A stretch of DNA of 64,000 bases from Helichrysum umbraculigerum (Eukaryota; Streptophyta; Magnoliopsida; Asterales; Asteraceae), in assembly GCA_949592205.1 (NCBI GenBank), contig CATIUR010000004.1, positions 93,084,337 to 93,148,336 on the forward strand, in the 5' to 3' direction. How positions within the stretch are numbered: the stretch's first letter is position 1; each line of letters opens with the position of its first letter. Made by a program: the position numbers and the translations under genes. The notes under the pieces are model-generated. The model made no database searches, had not been told where the DNA came from, and saw nothing but the letters and a program-made list of their open reading frames with translations. Below are positions 1-11,038 of the stretch, one piece after another.

Positions 1-1
1 C

Positions 2-379
2 CACAGACTCATGGCACAGGTGGTTCGACGCGAAGCACGTGCAGCTGAAAACAACCAAGGAAAATGGAACAGAGATTCCAGTACCAGTCATAACCCAACA
101 AATCAACCCGAACCTTTAAGGACCTACGCCCCCGAACACAACGAGAAACGAGGCTATGCGGGAAATAAGCCATTTTGCCACGGTTGCAACCGCCACCATG
201 TTGGTTCATGCGGTCCGCCCTGCGGAAGATGCCAACGGTTTGGACACAAAATCTGGGATTGCAGAGTTCCCACCAATCCCAACTCACAAAGGGTTTGCTT
301 TAAATGCAAGGAACCTGGACACTATAAGCAGGATTGCCCAAAACGGAAGCGTAAGCTTCAACAAATCGGTTCCGAGTGA
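2..379 (+). CDS. gag: Gag C-terminal part with three zinc knuckles (5' end outside window)
   Basis: The frame is open from the window edge to a TGA at 377-379. The visible protein has a basic, polar linker and then three cysteine/histidine clusters: an atypical CX2CX3HX3C (CHGC...H...C), then two canonical CX2CX4HX4C knuckles (CGRCQRFGHKIWDC and CFKCKEPGHYKQDC). These are the nucleic-acid binding part of a retrotransposon nucleocapsid that packages element RNA. The same atypical-plus-two layout occurs in the Gag of element VI, a Tekay chromovirus, and of element VIII, which places it in that lineage. The ORF stops shortly after the last knuckle with no protease fused behind it. The capsid part lies outside the window. 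Confidence 0.85.
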   Translation, partial: HRLMAQVVRREARAAENNQGKWNRDSSTSHNPTNQPEPLRTYAPEHNEKRGYAGNKPFCHGCNRHHVGSCGPPCGRCQRFGHKIWDCRVPTNPNSQRVCFKCKEPGHYKQDCPKRKRKLQQIGSE

Positions 380-937
380 ACCATACCACTTTCCAACGAT
401 AATGTAAGTACATCCTCCCTCGCAAATCATAACCCTTCAATTCTGGTTTACACTGAATGTGTACTTTTCAATTCCGATATCAATTTATTCGATTTAATGC
501 TAGGTGCACCATAGGACTAGTTGACTTAGGCCCACGTAAAACTCAAAGTTTGCTTTCAGCAGACCAATCGATAGAACGCTCACTAAACAAACTCAATGTT
601 TACTTTCAGTAGACTAATCGACCCAACGATAAATCGCTTAGCCCTGATATAACGATTTATGAGACGGTCACTATGTGACAACTATCTAGTCCCGAATGGG
701 CTACGACATAAACGGTTACCTAGAAATCACAAGATAATCATGCACCCAACAAACAATACGGTCAGAATGTGACTACAACGATAAACCGAGACACAGTCAT
801 GGATGGACTGCCTTTCAACCCCGTTATAAGACATGATATGTCTAATACCTACTAGATAAATTCCTCATAAGTACATTGCTCCCCAGACCCCACACGACAT
901 GACATCACTTTAAATTTCGGGACGAAATTTTCTTAAC
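380..937 (+). other. Non-coding stretch between Gag and the polypurine tract of element I
   Basis: About 560 bp with no long frame. It ends with an ATTTCGGGACGAAAT motif (914-928), the palindromic sequence found just before the polypurine tract of elements II, VI and VIII as well. Nothing resembling protease, RT or integrase was recognised. Confidence 0.6.
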
Positions 938-947
938 AGGGGGAGAA
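938..947 (+). promoter_or_regulatory. Polypurine tract of element I
   Basis: AGGGGGAGAA directly before the TGTAACACCC start of the LTR; primes plus-strand DNA synthesis in LTR retrotransposons. Confidence 0.85.
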
Positions 948-1332
948 TGTAACACCCGGTCAAAAAGTCAAAATCCTCATCCAATTTGAAACTTTTTATA
1001 ATCGTATTTTTATATATACAATTATAACTCAGCGAACGAAAACTTTACAATTTGTATAACGAATAATAATAATGAGTATTTAATAATCGCAAATAAATCC
1101 ATTTGAAGTCACGTTATATTTTTAATCGAGTAAAACAAATTTTGATTTAATTAATTATTAACCGGAAGAACGGAAATAGAAATTTAAAAATATTAAATTT
1201 ATATATATCATTCGGGTACAAAATACGGGTATTTTACACTGCGAAATAGGAACGAAGTGGGGGAAAACTCCTCCCCAGCTCTTTGGATCAGCCACCCCAA
1301 CCCCCCAAACCCCCTCATTCTTTCATTTTCAT

Positions 1333-1340
1333 TTTATAAA
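1333..1340 (+). promoter_or_regulatory. Possible TATA box in LTR of element I
   Basis: TTTATAAA followed by a CA-rich and CT-rich stretch, about 390 bp into the LTR. The position fits a U3/R junction; no direct proof. Confidence 0.4.
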
Positions 1341-1693
1341 CACACACACACCAACTTAAACTCTCTCCACCCATTTATCACAAATTTTCGGATCTACAAA
1401 TCGACACACGAAATTTACATTTTCGGAATCATCAACAAGAGAGGAACAACATTTACAAAGGCAACATCATCATCTTCTTCCTCGTTTGACCTCGATTCGC
1501 ATTTGTAAGAAATTCTCAAATTCTTAGATTTAATCATTTTGGAGTAATGTTTTAGTGTAAAAATGTTTACATAAGTTGCTTATAACCTAAACAACCACGA
1601 AACCACGATTTTTCAGCTTGAAAATGAGTTTGATTTGCGATTTTGGCCGGAAAAACGCGAAACCCGAAAGTTTCTGGGCTGCTGTTCTTGAGT

Positions 1694-1942
1694 GCGACAC
1701 AAGCCTTGTGTCGCATACTGTGTCGCATGGATTACTCATGCGACACAACCCTTATGTCGTATTCTTGTGTCGTACCTTGTGTCGCAGACTCCATGCGACA
1801 CAACCCTTATGTCGCTATTGATTTAGCATCACACGCATTATGCGACACAACCACTGTGTCGCAGAGCTTCTGTGTCGCACTATGCGACACAACCATTGTG
1901 TCGCATGAACCATTTTTGTGTCGCATGTTATGTCGCAGAAAA
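1694..1942 (+). repeat. Inverted-repeat array, core TGCGACACAA / TTGTGTCGCA
   Basis: The words TGCGACACAA and TTGTGTCGCA (with small variants) alternate about a dozen times in 250 bp, with 2-20 nt between partners. The first pair (TGCGACACAA, 2-nt gap, then TTGTGTCGCA offset by one) would fold into a 9-10 bp hairpin. It lies 750-990 bp into the LTR, several hundred bp after the possible TATA box, hence probably in the transcribed leader. It creates short spurious frames on both strands. Confidence 0.85.
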
Positions 1943-2082
1943 CAGAAAGTTTAAAAACTCACATTTCCACTAAGTGTCGAGACCCTAAATTTTATCACTT
2001 GATTTCACCCAATTTCAAGTCCAGATGCGTTTTTCCTTAAAGCAATATAGTAGAAATAAAAATTTTCCAAGCTGACCTGGCA

Positions 2083-2181
2083 GCTCGACCCCAGCCAGGG
2101 GCTCTGCCCCTTGGACCCCGCCAGGGGCTGCCGCCCCTTGGACCCCGCTAACCAGGGGCGCTGCCCCCGGACCCCCGTACA
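2083..2181. repeat. GC-rich hairpin block (CCAGGGGC / GCCCCTTGG)
   Basis: Three tandem imperfect units pairing CCAGGGGC with GCCCCTTGG, separated by GACCCCG. It is much more GC-rich than its surroundings. Confidence 0.75.
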
Positions 2182-4058
2182 CCATTCCCCGACTTCAACA
2201 ACAAAAGCATACATGAACAACTCGCTTAGACAAACTGATTTGTCTCATACTTATATAACCTCACGTGTTTAGGACACTAGAAGGTTGCCATTCGGACGTC
2301 GCGCGTATCATCGTATCGCTAACAACTCACAGGTGAGTTTCATAGCCCCACTCTTTCAACTGTTTTACTGTTTTTGGGGTGAAACACATGCTCAATCATT
2401 GTTTTCGAATTACATTAAGAATCTTTTATAATTCACAACTATTTATATTACTGCATGTAATACGAAATGTGTAAAACTTAGGAATTACACCCTTAACATT
2501 GTTTTAGAACAATGTCAGTACTCAACCTAGATAGGTTGCAATCGTACCCTGTTAGATTATTGGAAAACGAATACCAACACATAACTGATGTAGTTATCAT
2601 AATCTTTTCGCTATATTGTCACGGGACAATATTATTGAATACCTTAGAACTAGTTAGTTCTACTTACACTAGACAACATCTATACTGTTATTAGTTTTAG
2701 TTATTCTTTAGGAACTAAAACTGTCGATACTCTTCGTTACCACGAGAACGGGAACTGGACTTAAGTGAACATTTCCTCTGAGACTCCGATATATATACTT
2801 GCTAGGCTTTAGGCTAGGAGTATACAATATTATCACACATCGGTACAGATTCCTCATATCAATATAACTCAACCGGTGACGACTCTGGCTCAGGATGTAA
2901 TCCAACCAGGGATGGTCCCCCGGCTCAGGATGTAATCCAACCGTGTGGGGGTGTCACCTGATGAATATCTACATACAATTATACGATCTACTCAGTCGGG
3001 CAGTCGTAGTACTGCTGACTTAAATATTATTTGCAAGAACAACGCCAGAATGGCACTCTCACATTTTCACTCATGACTAGCTATCATGACGATGCCACGG
3101 TAAAGTGGGCACAAAACGATGCCACGGTAAAGTGGGCACAAGTACGATATCGCGGTAAAGCGATACACTCGATGTGGCACTGGCTTATGCGTCGTGATCC
3201 GCACTTACATACAATCAATGGATCAGCGAGTTATACTCGGGATTCACAAGAAGAACGGGTCGGTGGAGTATCCACGCGAGGCCGTTAGCTCGATACAACA
3301 CGTCCGGGTTAGCGTATACTAACTGGGTAAACGGACACTCAAAACAATTTTAATAATAGATCTGCGGGTCTACAATCAGATGGTTGCTGTATGCACCATA
3401 TTTCACATAATCTATATAGATCTGCGGAACTACAGTTAATTGTTATCATATGACGCGGTCATACTACTACTCAATGGTTATAGGCATGTATTGCCTCATG
3501 TTTTTAGACACAACTACTACCTGTTAGGTATCAAGGCATGAATTGCCATACATGTATATATGTACTTAGGTACATGACCCGAACCCTTAGGTATGAGATA
3601 CCTCGATTTGACGTGTACACATTTGGTGTTGCAAAACTTCAATATAAAACGCATCAAAATGACAGAATTTGAAACTACTTTTCAAAACATACGAGGTTTT
3701 ATTACATCATGATTTTAACTTACAATCCTATGAACTCACCAGCTTTATAGCTGACCTGTTTTAGCATGTGTTCTCAGGTGCCCAGCAGGATTAGGATTAC
3801 TTCAAGATTATGCTAGCTCGAGTCGCATGATTTCAAACGTTTGGGACAACTCTGCATTTACTTTTGTATTATCAAATTATGTATTTGGAATTCACTGTCA
3901 AACTCATAACGTTGTAAACGTTCTATTTTGATAAATGTATAATTATTTTCAAACGTCTCATCTAGAGTCGTTCATTATGTATCTTATGCTGTGATATTTG
4001 ATTTAGTAACACCCGACCCGACAGCTTCCGCAAACCGAAATTTGAGGGTGTTACAGAT

Positions 4059-4070
4059 TGGTATCAGAGC
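4059..4070 (+). promoter_or_regulatory. Primer binding site, tRNA-iMet type
   Basis: TGGTATCAGAGC three bases after the LTR end; this 12-mer complements the 3' end of plant initiator tRNA-Met. Identical in elements II and VI. Confidence 0.9.
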
Positions 4071-5347
4071 CTAAGGTTGTAGTGAACTAGGTTGCATTTA
4101 GTGGGCCTAGACTATGACCGTTAGGCAGTATTCCTCGTTAGGTATGACCGGTTCAGGGATTTCATCATACGAGTTTAATTTAACATAGCGTAGCTAACTA
4201 TGTACAATTAAATAAAGATGATGCGATACCTGAAAGGGGTTATACTGAATTGGGAATACGTAGTTGACTCTGATTTGTTATGTGCTAGACACCCTAGGCT
4301 ATTATATGTACTGTAGGTATATATGAATACGCCTTACGCGTGTACTACTATTACATACCTATATATATATCGAGTATATATATATAAAATCAATTCCGCT
4401 GTACCAACATATATCCGTGAAGAGGCATATCGCCGTCTTCCTCACCATCGCTACTCGACACCTTTATCACTGAACCTCGGGAAGGAGGTGCAAACGTTAT
4501 CAATGGGAATGGAAACCCACACATGCTAAACGTCCACGAATTTTAAAACAAACAAACGAATCTTTCCCCTTTGACCGTGCTGGTCGCAATTGGATTAGTG
4601 TTGACTAAGTCCACAACAAATTAATTATCTCAATCACAACTTGATCATTTAGATCAATTGATTCAACACCTCAGTGCTTTGGGCACTCACATTCTAGCCT
4701 TTGTGCTACAATTGGGAAATCACATAACTACAACGCATTTTGGCCTTCGGGCTACTATCAAATAACACATGACACGTGGTGTCACATCATGCTTTCAAGC
4801 ACAACACATGGTATGTTGATACCACAATATGGGCACGTTAGTGCAAACCTCATAGTAGTCGATACTACAAATCATAGCATGTTGATACTACATTCACAGT
4901 ACATGAGTACTGCAATTACTGTGCTGCGGGCACTTCATTACGGCACGTGGTGCTGCATTTTATAGTACTTCGGTACTACAATCACAAAACATTAGTATTC
5001 CAATTACGGTGCTGATAGCACTGCATTATAGCACTAGGTGCTACATCAATTATACATGTAGACTTGTTATAGTCGCATGTACGACTTACATATATATACA
5101 TATACACTTACTTAATTGGGCACGAGGTGCCACACCTGACTTTTATTATGAACGTATACTGGTATAGGTACGTGTACGCCATATATGTATATACGACCAA
5201 ATAAGCATGTAATGCTTTAATCAATAAATACACAATGATGTCACCACACACATGGGTTGTGTTTGTGGACCCCATTTCAACATCCCACTTGACACTGTAG
5301 GTGTCACACTCACCGGCATGAATGGCCGTATGTTATGTTAGTGCTAC
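4071..5347 (+). other. Leader region of element I after the primer site
   Basis: The first few hundred bases match, in opposite orientation, the region next to the primer site of element II (about 8240-8587), which proves one family. No credible coding frame. From about 4676 it becomes a string of mini-hairpins, described separately. It ends at a deletion joint at 5347/5348. Confidence 0.7.
4676..5170 (+). repeat. String of short inverted repeats (mini-hairpins)
   Basis: Successive stems of 4-6 bp with 3-7 nt loops: AGTGC-TTTGG-GCACT, AGTAC-ATGA-GTACT, GTGC-TGCGG-GCAC, AGTAC-TTCG-GTACT, GTGCT-GAT-AGCAC, AGCAC-TAG-GTGCT, GGCAC-GAG-GTGCC and others. Most are built from GTGC/GCAC or GTAC words. 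This is regular structure with little primary repeat identity. Confidence 0.7.
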
Positions 5348-5494
5348 ACGTTGTAAACGTTCTATTTTGAGAAATGTATAATTATTTTCAAACGTCTCAT
5401 CTAGAGTCGTTCATTATGTATCTTATGCTGTGATATTTGATTTAGTAACACCCGACCCGACAGCTTCCGCAAACCGAAATTTGAGGGTGTTACA
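5348..5494 (+). repeat. Remnant (last 147 bp) of a second LTR of element I
   Basis: Matches 3909-4055 almost base for base and ends in the same GGGTGTTACA. The next base belongs to the LTR of element II. Confidence 0.9.
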
Positions 5495-5693
5495 AATACG
5501 CCGTATTCCCTTGAATACGCCGTATTCCCTTGAATACGCCGTATTCCAGAAAAATAGAGGGAATACGCCGGATTCCCAAGAATCCGACCGTATTCATGAC
5601 AAACCACGGGAATCCGACCGTATTCCATTGAATACGCCGTGTTCATGTTTTCTGGGCAGGAATCCGCCGGATTCACCCGAATCCGCCGGATTC
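5495..5693 (-). repeat. Second copy of the palindrome array in the truncated 3' LTR
   Basis: Same units as 10029-10227. The insertion point of element I falls at its edge. Long minus-strand frames here (for example 5401-5676) are by-products of the palindromes. Confidence 0.9.
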
Positions 5694-6506
5694 ACGTAAC
5701 TGGTTCGACTCTGTTCGTGCAGAAAACATACAAAACCATTTCTAAATCCTATTTCCGCTTACAACAACTTAATACAAAGCTAATACATGTAATATAACGT
5801 ATTATAAACATAAAATTAACGAGTATTGATAAGTGTTCTTACGTAGTAAAATTTGAAACCGTGAGGATGATCCGATGATGAAGATGATGATTTTGAAGCT
5901 AGATGATGATGATGATGTTACTGATCTTTGTTGTTGTTGTTGTTAAAATGAAATCGAAAGAGAGAAAGAGAAGAGACCGAGAGTGATATATGAGCGTGTG
6001 TGTGTTTTGCATTATTGAGGTCGGTTGATATAACCGGCCTCAATAATTGAGGTAGATGGCAATTTTCGACCCGTGTTTGCGTACCCGATCGTTATGTAGT
6101 ATAATGTTTTAAAATGATAATTTTCTAAAAATAGATTCGTATAAGTTTTTAATTGAAATATTTTATAAAGCTGTTTTCTCGGATGATTAAAATTGTAACT
6201 TTGTTTTATCTAAAATGTACGGATAGTTTTCTGTATCTAAACTGTATTTAAATTTCAAACGGATTATGTAATTATTATCCTTAATAATAATACTTGATTT
6301 AAAAATGTTTTTCGCTCACTTTCATTTTGAGTTTCTACGTTTTGTTAAATTTGGTATTCGCGATTATTTAAATAATCGTTTCGGTTTATATATATACATA
6401 TATATATATATAATACTTGAATGCTTAAGTGTTAACACGTATGTAATACGTGATTTAAAAGTTTAAATTGGCCCCTAATTTTGGCCCTTTTTGACCGGGT
6501 GTCACA
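5495..6506 (-). repeat. 3' LTR of element II, truncated by element I
   Basis: Matches 10029-11038. The first bases are inside the palindrome array, exactly where element I ends, so the missing outer part was displaced by that insertion. Confidence 0.9.
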
Positions 6507-6517
6507 TTCTCCCCTTG
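6507..6517 (-). promoter_or_regulatory. Polypurine tract of element II
   Basis: Minus strand reads CAAGGGGAGAA directly before TGTGACACCCGG, preceded by the conserved GGGACGAAATTC motif. Confidence 0.85.
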
Positions 6518-7679
6518 TTAGGAGAATTTCGTCCCGAAATTCCAGTGAAACCTAGATTCGCGTGTTTCTAAGGCCGACTATGTGATATGTCTAATACTAA
6601 GACATCCGATTTATCCTTCTCCCCTTGTTAGGCTTAAACCTACTGATCTCAATTGAATAATGGAGAAGTCCGATTCTTTACCCGACCGTTACCCATGTGA
6701 CACGGTCGGTCCGTCTTAACAAGTATCACTATGATTTGGATTTATAATCCGCCGAATTCAATGAGTTCCTACGGTGTTCTTAGAGTTCAATGTAACTATC
6801 GACACCGTTCATGAAGTATAAACGTCCTATATTAGCAAATATAGTTTTTTGAGTACTTAAACCGAATAATATCACCGAAGTGAATACCGAACTTACATCT
6901 TAACCGATTTGCATACATAATCATGTATACCGAATTTTATACCGTATTAGTTAACCGAATGCTATGTCTTATACTATCAATGATTTATCCATGATTAGGA
7001 AAACGATTAGTTTTCCTCCGAATGAATGATTCCGACAAGATGGCCGATTTGACCATGTATATTAACAATGATATATAAGCTACCGATCTAGACAGAAAGC
7101 CTAGCCATTGAATTTTAAAGTGTAATTACGTATTACACTACCGGATTCAATTAGCCACAATTTGCTAATCTCATTGTATACTAACCGTATAAGGGAATAA
7201 AATGGTCGTTACGTCCGATTTAAAACTTACGTAGTAACTAACGTAGTTCGTAAAACAGTTCCAAATAGTTCATAAAAGAGAGATACGTAGTTTATAAAAC
7301 AGAGTCACAAATCATAATTGAAAACATTGTAAAGACTGTAGTTTAGGTTGTAGTTGAAATCGTAGATAAAAATCGTAGTTCAAATCCCTGAGTTTTCAAA
7401 GTTTGTCAGAATTTTTAAAATTGTCAGAGTTTTCAAAGTTGACACATATGCCAAATCAAAGTACACCGTTTCTAAAACCGAAGTTTAACCCTAAATGAAA
7501 TCATAGTTGAAGATTATTAAACATATGTATCCAAAGATTGCAAGAGTTAAAGTTTACAAAAATGCCGGAAGCTATCACATCCGGAGAAATATTTTCAAAA
7601 TTGGTTCGTCATTCGACGCAGAGTTATCCGTCGTAGGGTTTGCCATTACTGTTCAAATGAACTTGATAAAAATAATAGG

Positions 7680-7718
<39 letters not shown>

Positions 7719-8587
7719 GAAATACCGATTTACGAATGAAAACAATACGACGATGGAATGAAAATTTTTCAATAATCAGTGTACCGAATACGATGTAAAA
7801 ATTTTCTTAACTCTACCGGGGTAAGTTTACATTGAAAAGATGACCCTCTAAAACTAGGGTGCATCCCGATACTATTTATCCTGATTAGATCAACTTACAA
7901 TTAGCAAGCCCTATGGTGCATCTGTTTACCTTAAGCGATTTAGTTTCTAATAGTGGTCTAAACTGGGTAGACACGAAACCTAAATCAATACCCGAACATC
8001 GAGTACAATACTGATTATCCGAAGTCTACAAATATAAATACTATTTTTAATAGTCTATAACATATTCCGTGCCCGAAGCTTGTTAATATACATACCAAGT
8101 ATATTTCCGAATTATATATCCGAAGTGCTAACCGAACGTGATTATCTATGTATCAACCGAACTAGACCACTGACGGGGTATCCGTACAATGTCGCCCTAG
8201 GAATAACCGATTATCATGTATATCCAGTATTTTTACCAAACAGTCGAGGCCTATTCATATATATATATATATCTACAATATATATAATAGTCACTTCGTA
8301 TATATATATATACCATATATACGTACATATATCCACCTAGTTGTGTCTAGCACAAAACAATCATGAGTCCCGGTTCTCTCGTGATCAGAGTCTACTAATG
8401 CATTCCCGTTCGACATGACCCCTTTCAGATCTTACATCATCTTTATTTAATTGTACATAGTTAGCTAAGCTATGTTAAATTAAACTCGTATGGTGTAATC
8501 ACTGAACCAGTTATACCTAGTAAGGAATACTGCCTAACGGTCATAGTCTAGGCCCACTAAATGCAACCTAGTTCACTATAACCTTAG
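6518..8587 (-). other. Internal region of element II without coding capacity
   Basis: AT-rich, full of CCGA-type words, with no gag or pol similarity. A block at about 7240-7490 resembles LTR sequence of element VIII (56200-56740). The part next to the primer site (8240-8587) matches the leader of element I in reverse orientation. Confidence 0.7.
7682..7715. repeat. Poly(T) run of about 34
   Basis: Uninterrupted T on the plus strand, so poly(A) in the sense of element II. It produces a spurious poly-Phe frame. Confidence 0.95.
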
Positions 8588-8599
8588 GCTCTGATACCA
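8588..8599 (-). promoter_or_regulatory. Primer binding site of element II, tRNA-iMet type
   Basis: Minus strand TGGTATCAGAGC beside the LTR end at 8603. Confidence 0.9.
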
Positions 8600-8602
8600 A
8601 TC

Positions 8603-11038
8603 TGTCACACCCCCAAATTTATGCTGCGGAAGCGATTCGGGTCGGGGCGTGACTAATCAATATTCAAAGCACCAAAGTACAAGCAAACGACTCTAAATGA
8701 GACGTTTTGAAAATAGTAATTACATTACCAAAATAAGTTTTCCAAAGCTGCGAATTTATAAGAAATTTCCAAATACATAATTTGAAAATACAAAAGTAAA
8801 TGCAAAGTGGTCCCAAATGTTTAAAAGCATGCGACTCGTGAGTAGATAGCTTATCCTGAAGGCCATTTCTACTGTTGATGAGCACCTGAGAATATAACAC
8901 TAAAAGGTCAGCTATAAAGCTGGTGAATCTCACAGGTTTAAATAAACATTGATGTGATCAACATGATTATCCGACGATAATTTAAACAGTATAAACCGAT
9001 CAATGAATAACAATGTACCGAACCATGATAAACAATGTAACCGAACAATGATTAACCCATTAGGGTTACCGACCAATGATTAAACCAATTAAGGTTTCCG
9101 AACAATGATTTACCGATAATAACAATTTGTATTGCACTGAGCTATGATTCAAAGCCTAACCCGATCTTTGCCTCCCGATTTGGTGACACACCCATGACAA
9201 TTACTAAAGTGCCAGTTTTTAACTTGGTTGTAGCTAGCAACCCGGACGGGGACGTCACTCCCATGATAGTACTATCCTTTAGTAACCGTGCCTTTTTAAG
9301 TTAATGAATCATACACTGTTGAGGACTTTTACCGAATTAAAACACTCGTGCATATACCGAACAATGAAAATCAAGACCGACAATGATAACCGAACCATGT
9401 ACCAAAATGGTAAACCGAATACAAGTAACAATGCAGTTAATTAAGTTAACAACTAAATTAACTAACCGAATAACAGTGATCACAAAAATAATTTGTGTTG
9501 CATCTCCCCCGAATTTAAAAACAGTAAACAGTGAAAATGGGGCCGTGAGACTCACCTGAGTCAATCCGAGCAAATGAATATATTCGACGTGGAATAGACA
9601 ATCTCTGAAATCCCTTAGATTCCTAAACACGTGAGATTCTAATGAGTAAAAGGATTATCCAATGTATTGTTTAAATGTTTATGTTTGAGTTTACAAAATT
9701 TGGTATGAGTCTGAAAACAGTAATCTGCCATTTTCGGCCCCTAAACGACCCCGGATGGCCTAAAACTGACAAGGCTAAGGTACTTAGCTTTGATCATTGG
9801 GTTGTTTTTGAATGACCGAGCGAATTTGAGCCCAATCTGTTATAATAAAATTTTCATCGAGAAGCTACCCTGTTTTAACTTGTTAAATCGTCGACGTTTT
9901 CGAAAATTTACATGTTCTGTTTTAGCTAAAATTCGCAGGGCTATTTTATTGATTCGTTGGATCCTGAAATAAAAAGGGGGAATCCGCCGGATTCCCTTGA
10001 ATCCGCCGGATTGGTGGCATTTGTGGGGAATACGCCGTATTCCCTTGAATACGCCGTATTCCCTTGAATACGCCGTATTCCAGAAAAATAGAGGGAATAC
10101 GCCGGATTCCCAAGAATCCGACCGTATTCATGACAAACCACGGGAATCCGACCGTATTCCATTGAATACGCCGTGTTCATGTTTTCTGGGCAGGAATCCG
10201 CCGGATTCACCCGAATCCGCCGGATTCACGTAACTGGTTCGACTCTGTTCGTGCAGAAAACATACAAAACCATTTCTAAATCCTATTTCCGCTTACAACA
10301 ACTTAATACAAAGCTAATACATGTAATATAACGTATTATAAACATAAAATTAACGAGTATTGATAAGTGTTCTTACGTAGTAAAATTTGAAACCGTGAGG
10401 ATGATCCGATGATGAAGATGATGATTTTGAAGCTAGATGATGATGATGATGTTACTGATCTTTGTTGTTGTTGTTGTTAAAATGAAATCGAAAGAGAGAA
10501 AGAGAAGAGACCGAGAGTGATATATGAGCGTGTGTGTGTTTTGCATTATTGAGGTCGGTTGATATAACCGGCCTCAATAATTGAGGTAGATGGCAATTTT
10601 CGACCCGTGTTTGCGTACCCGATCGTTATGTAGTATAATGTTTTAAAATGATAATTTTCTAAAAATAGATTCGTATAAGTTTTTAATTGAAATATTTTAT
10701 AAAGCTGTTTTCTCGGATGATTAAAATTGTAACTTTGTTTTATCTAAAATGTACGGATAGTTTTCTGTATCTAAACTGTATTTAAATTTCAAACGGATTA
10801 TGTAATTATTATCCTTAATAATAATACTTGATTTAAAAATGTTTTTCGCTCACTTTCATTTTGAGTTTCTACGTTTTGTTAAATTTGGTATTCGCGATTA
10901 TTTAAATAATCGTTTCGGTTTATATATATACATATATATATATAATACTTGAATGCTTAAGTGTTAACACGTATGTAATACGTGATTTAAAAGTTTAAAT
11001 TGGCCCATAATATTGGCCCTTTTTGACCGGGTGTCACA
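8603..11038 (-). repeat. 5' LTR of element II, complete (2.4 kb)
   Basis: On the minus strand it starts TGTGACACCCGGTC at 11038 and ends GGGGTGTGACA at 8603. It carries a palindrome array at 9980-10227, GAT/GTT microsatellites near 10430-10480 and a GA/CT-rich tract near 10490. Confidence 0.88.
9980..10227 (-). repeat. Palindrome array, cores GAATACGCCGTATTC and GAATCCGCCGGATTC
   Basis: Eleven 15-bp palindromes with a central unpaired base, or close variants, start at 9980, 9999, 10028, 10047, 10066, 10095, 10114, 10144, 10164, 10194 and 10213. Spacing alternates between 19-20 and 29-30 bp. It lies 0.8-1.06 kb into the LTR. Confidence 0.9.

Larger units (their letters stand above)
948..4055 (+). 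repeat. LTR of element I, complete (3.1 kb)
   Basis: Starts TGTAACACCC after the polypurine tract and ends GGGTGTTACA before the primer binding site, so TGTAACA and TGTTACA form the terminal inverted repeat. Its last 147 bp recur at 5348-5494 with nearly no change. Inside are a probable TATA box near 1333, a palindrome array (1694-1942), a GC-rich hairpin block (2083-2181) and a short duplication near 3090-3140. A small frame at 1257-1508 is not supported as a gene. Confidence 0.85.
1..5494 (+). mobile_element. Element I: gag-only Ty3/Tekay-like LTR retrotransposon, tandem LTR arrangement, truncated
   Basis: The order is Gag C-terminus, polypurine tract, complete LTR (948-4055), tRNA-iMet primer site, leader, then only the last 147 bp of a second LTR (5348-5494). 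A complete LTR with internal sequence on both sides is not a simple insertion. It fits an LTR-internal-LTR-internal-LTR tandem made by unequal recombination, followed by a deletion that removed the rest of the second internal region and most of the last LTR. Downstream of 5494 the sequence is the interior of the LTR of element II, so element I inserted there. No protease, RT or integrase is visible between Gag and the polypurine tract, so the element is non-autonomous as seen. Confidence 0.8.
5495..11038 (-). mobile_element. Element II: non-coding Tekay-like LTR retrotransposon (LARD-like)
   Basis: Minus-strand element with a truncated 3' LTR (5495-6506), polypurine tract, about 2.1 kb internal region, tRNA-iMet primer site and a complete 5' LTR (8603-11038). 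The two LTRs match over about 1 kb with few differences. The internal region has no frame resembling gag or pol, so it depends on proteins from elsewhere. The leader next to the primer site matches that of element I. It inserted into the 3' region of element III; the bases after 11038 belong to III. Confidence 0.85.

Noticed and set aside
1694..1942. CRISPR-like array
   Set aside because: Repeats are short inverted pairs with irregular, non-unique spacers in a plant LTR; no cas genes.
5401..5699. Overlapping 90-aa frames on both strands with NPADS/AYS repeats
   Set aside because: They are translations of the palindrome array, which is open on both strands; same for 9941-10233.
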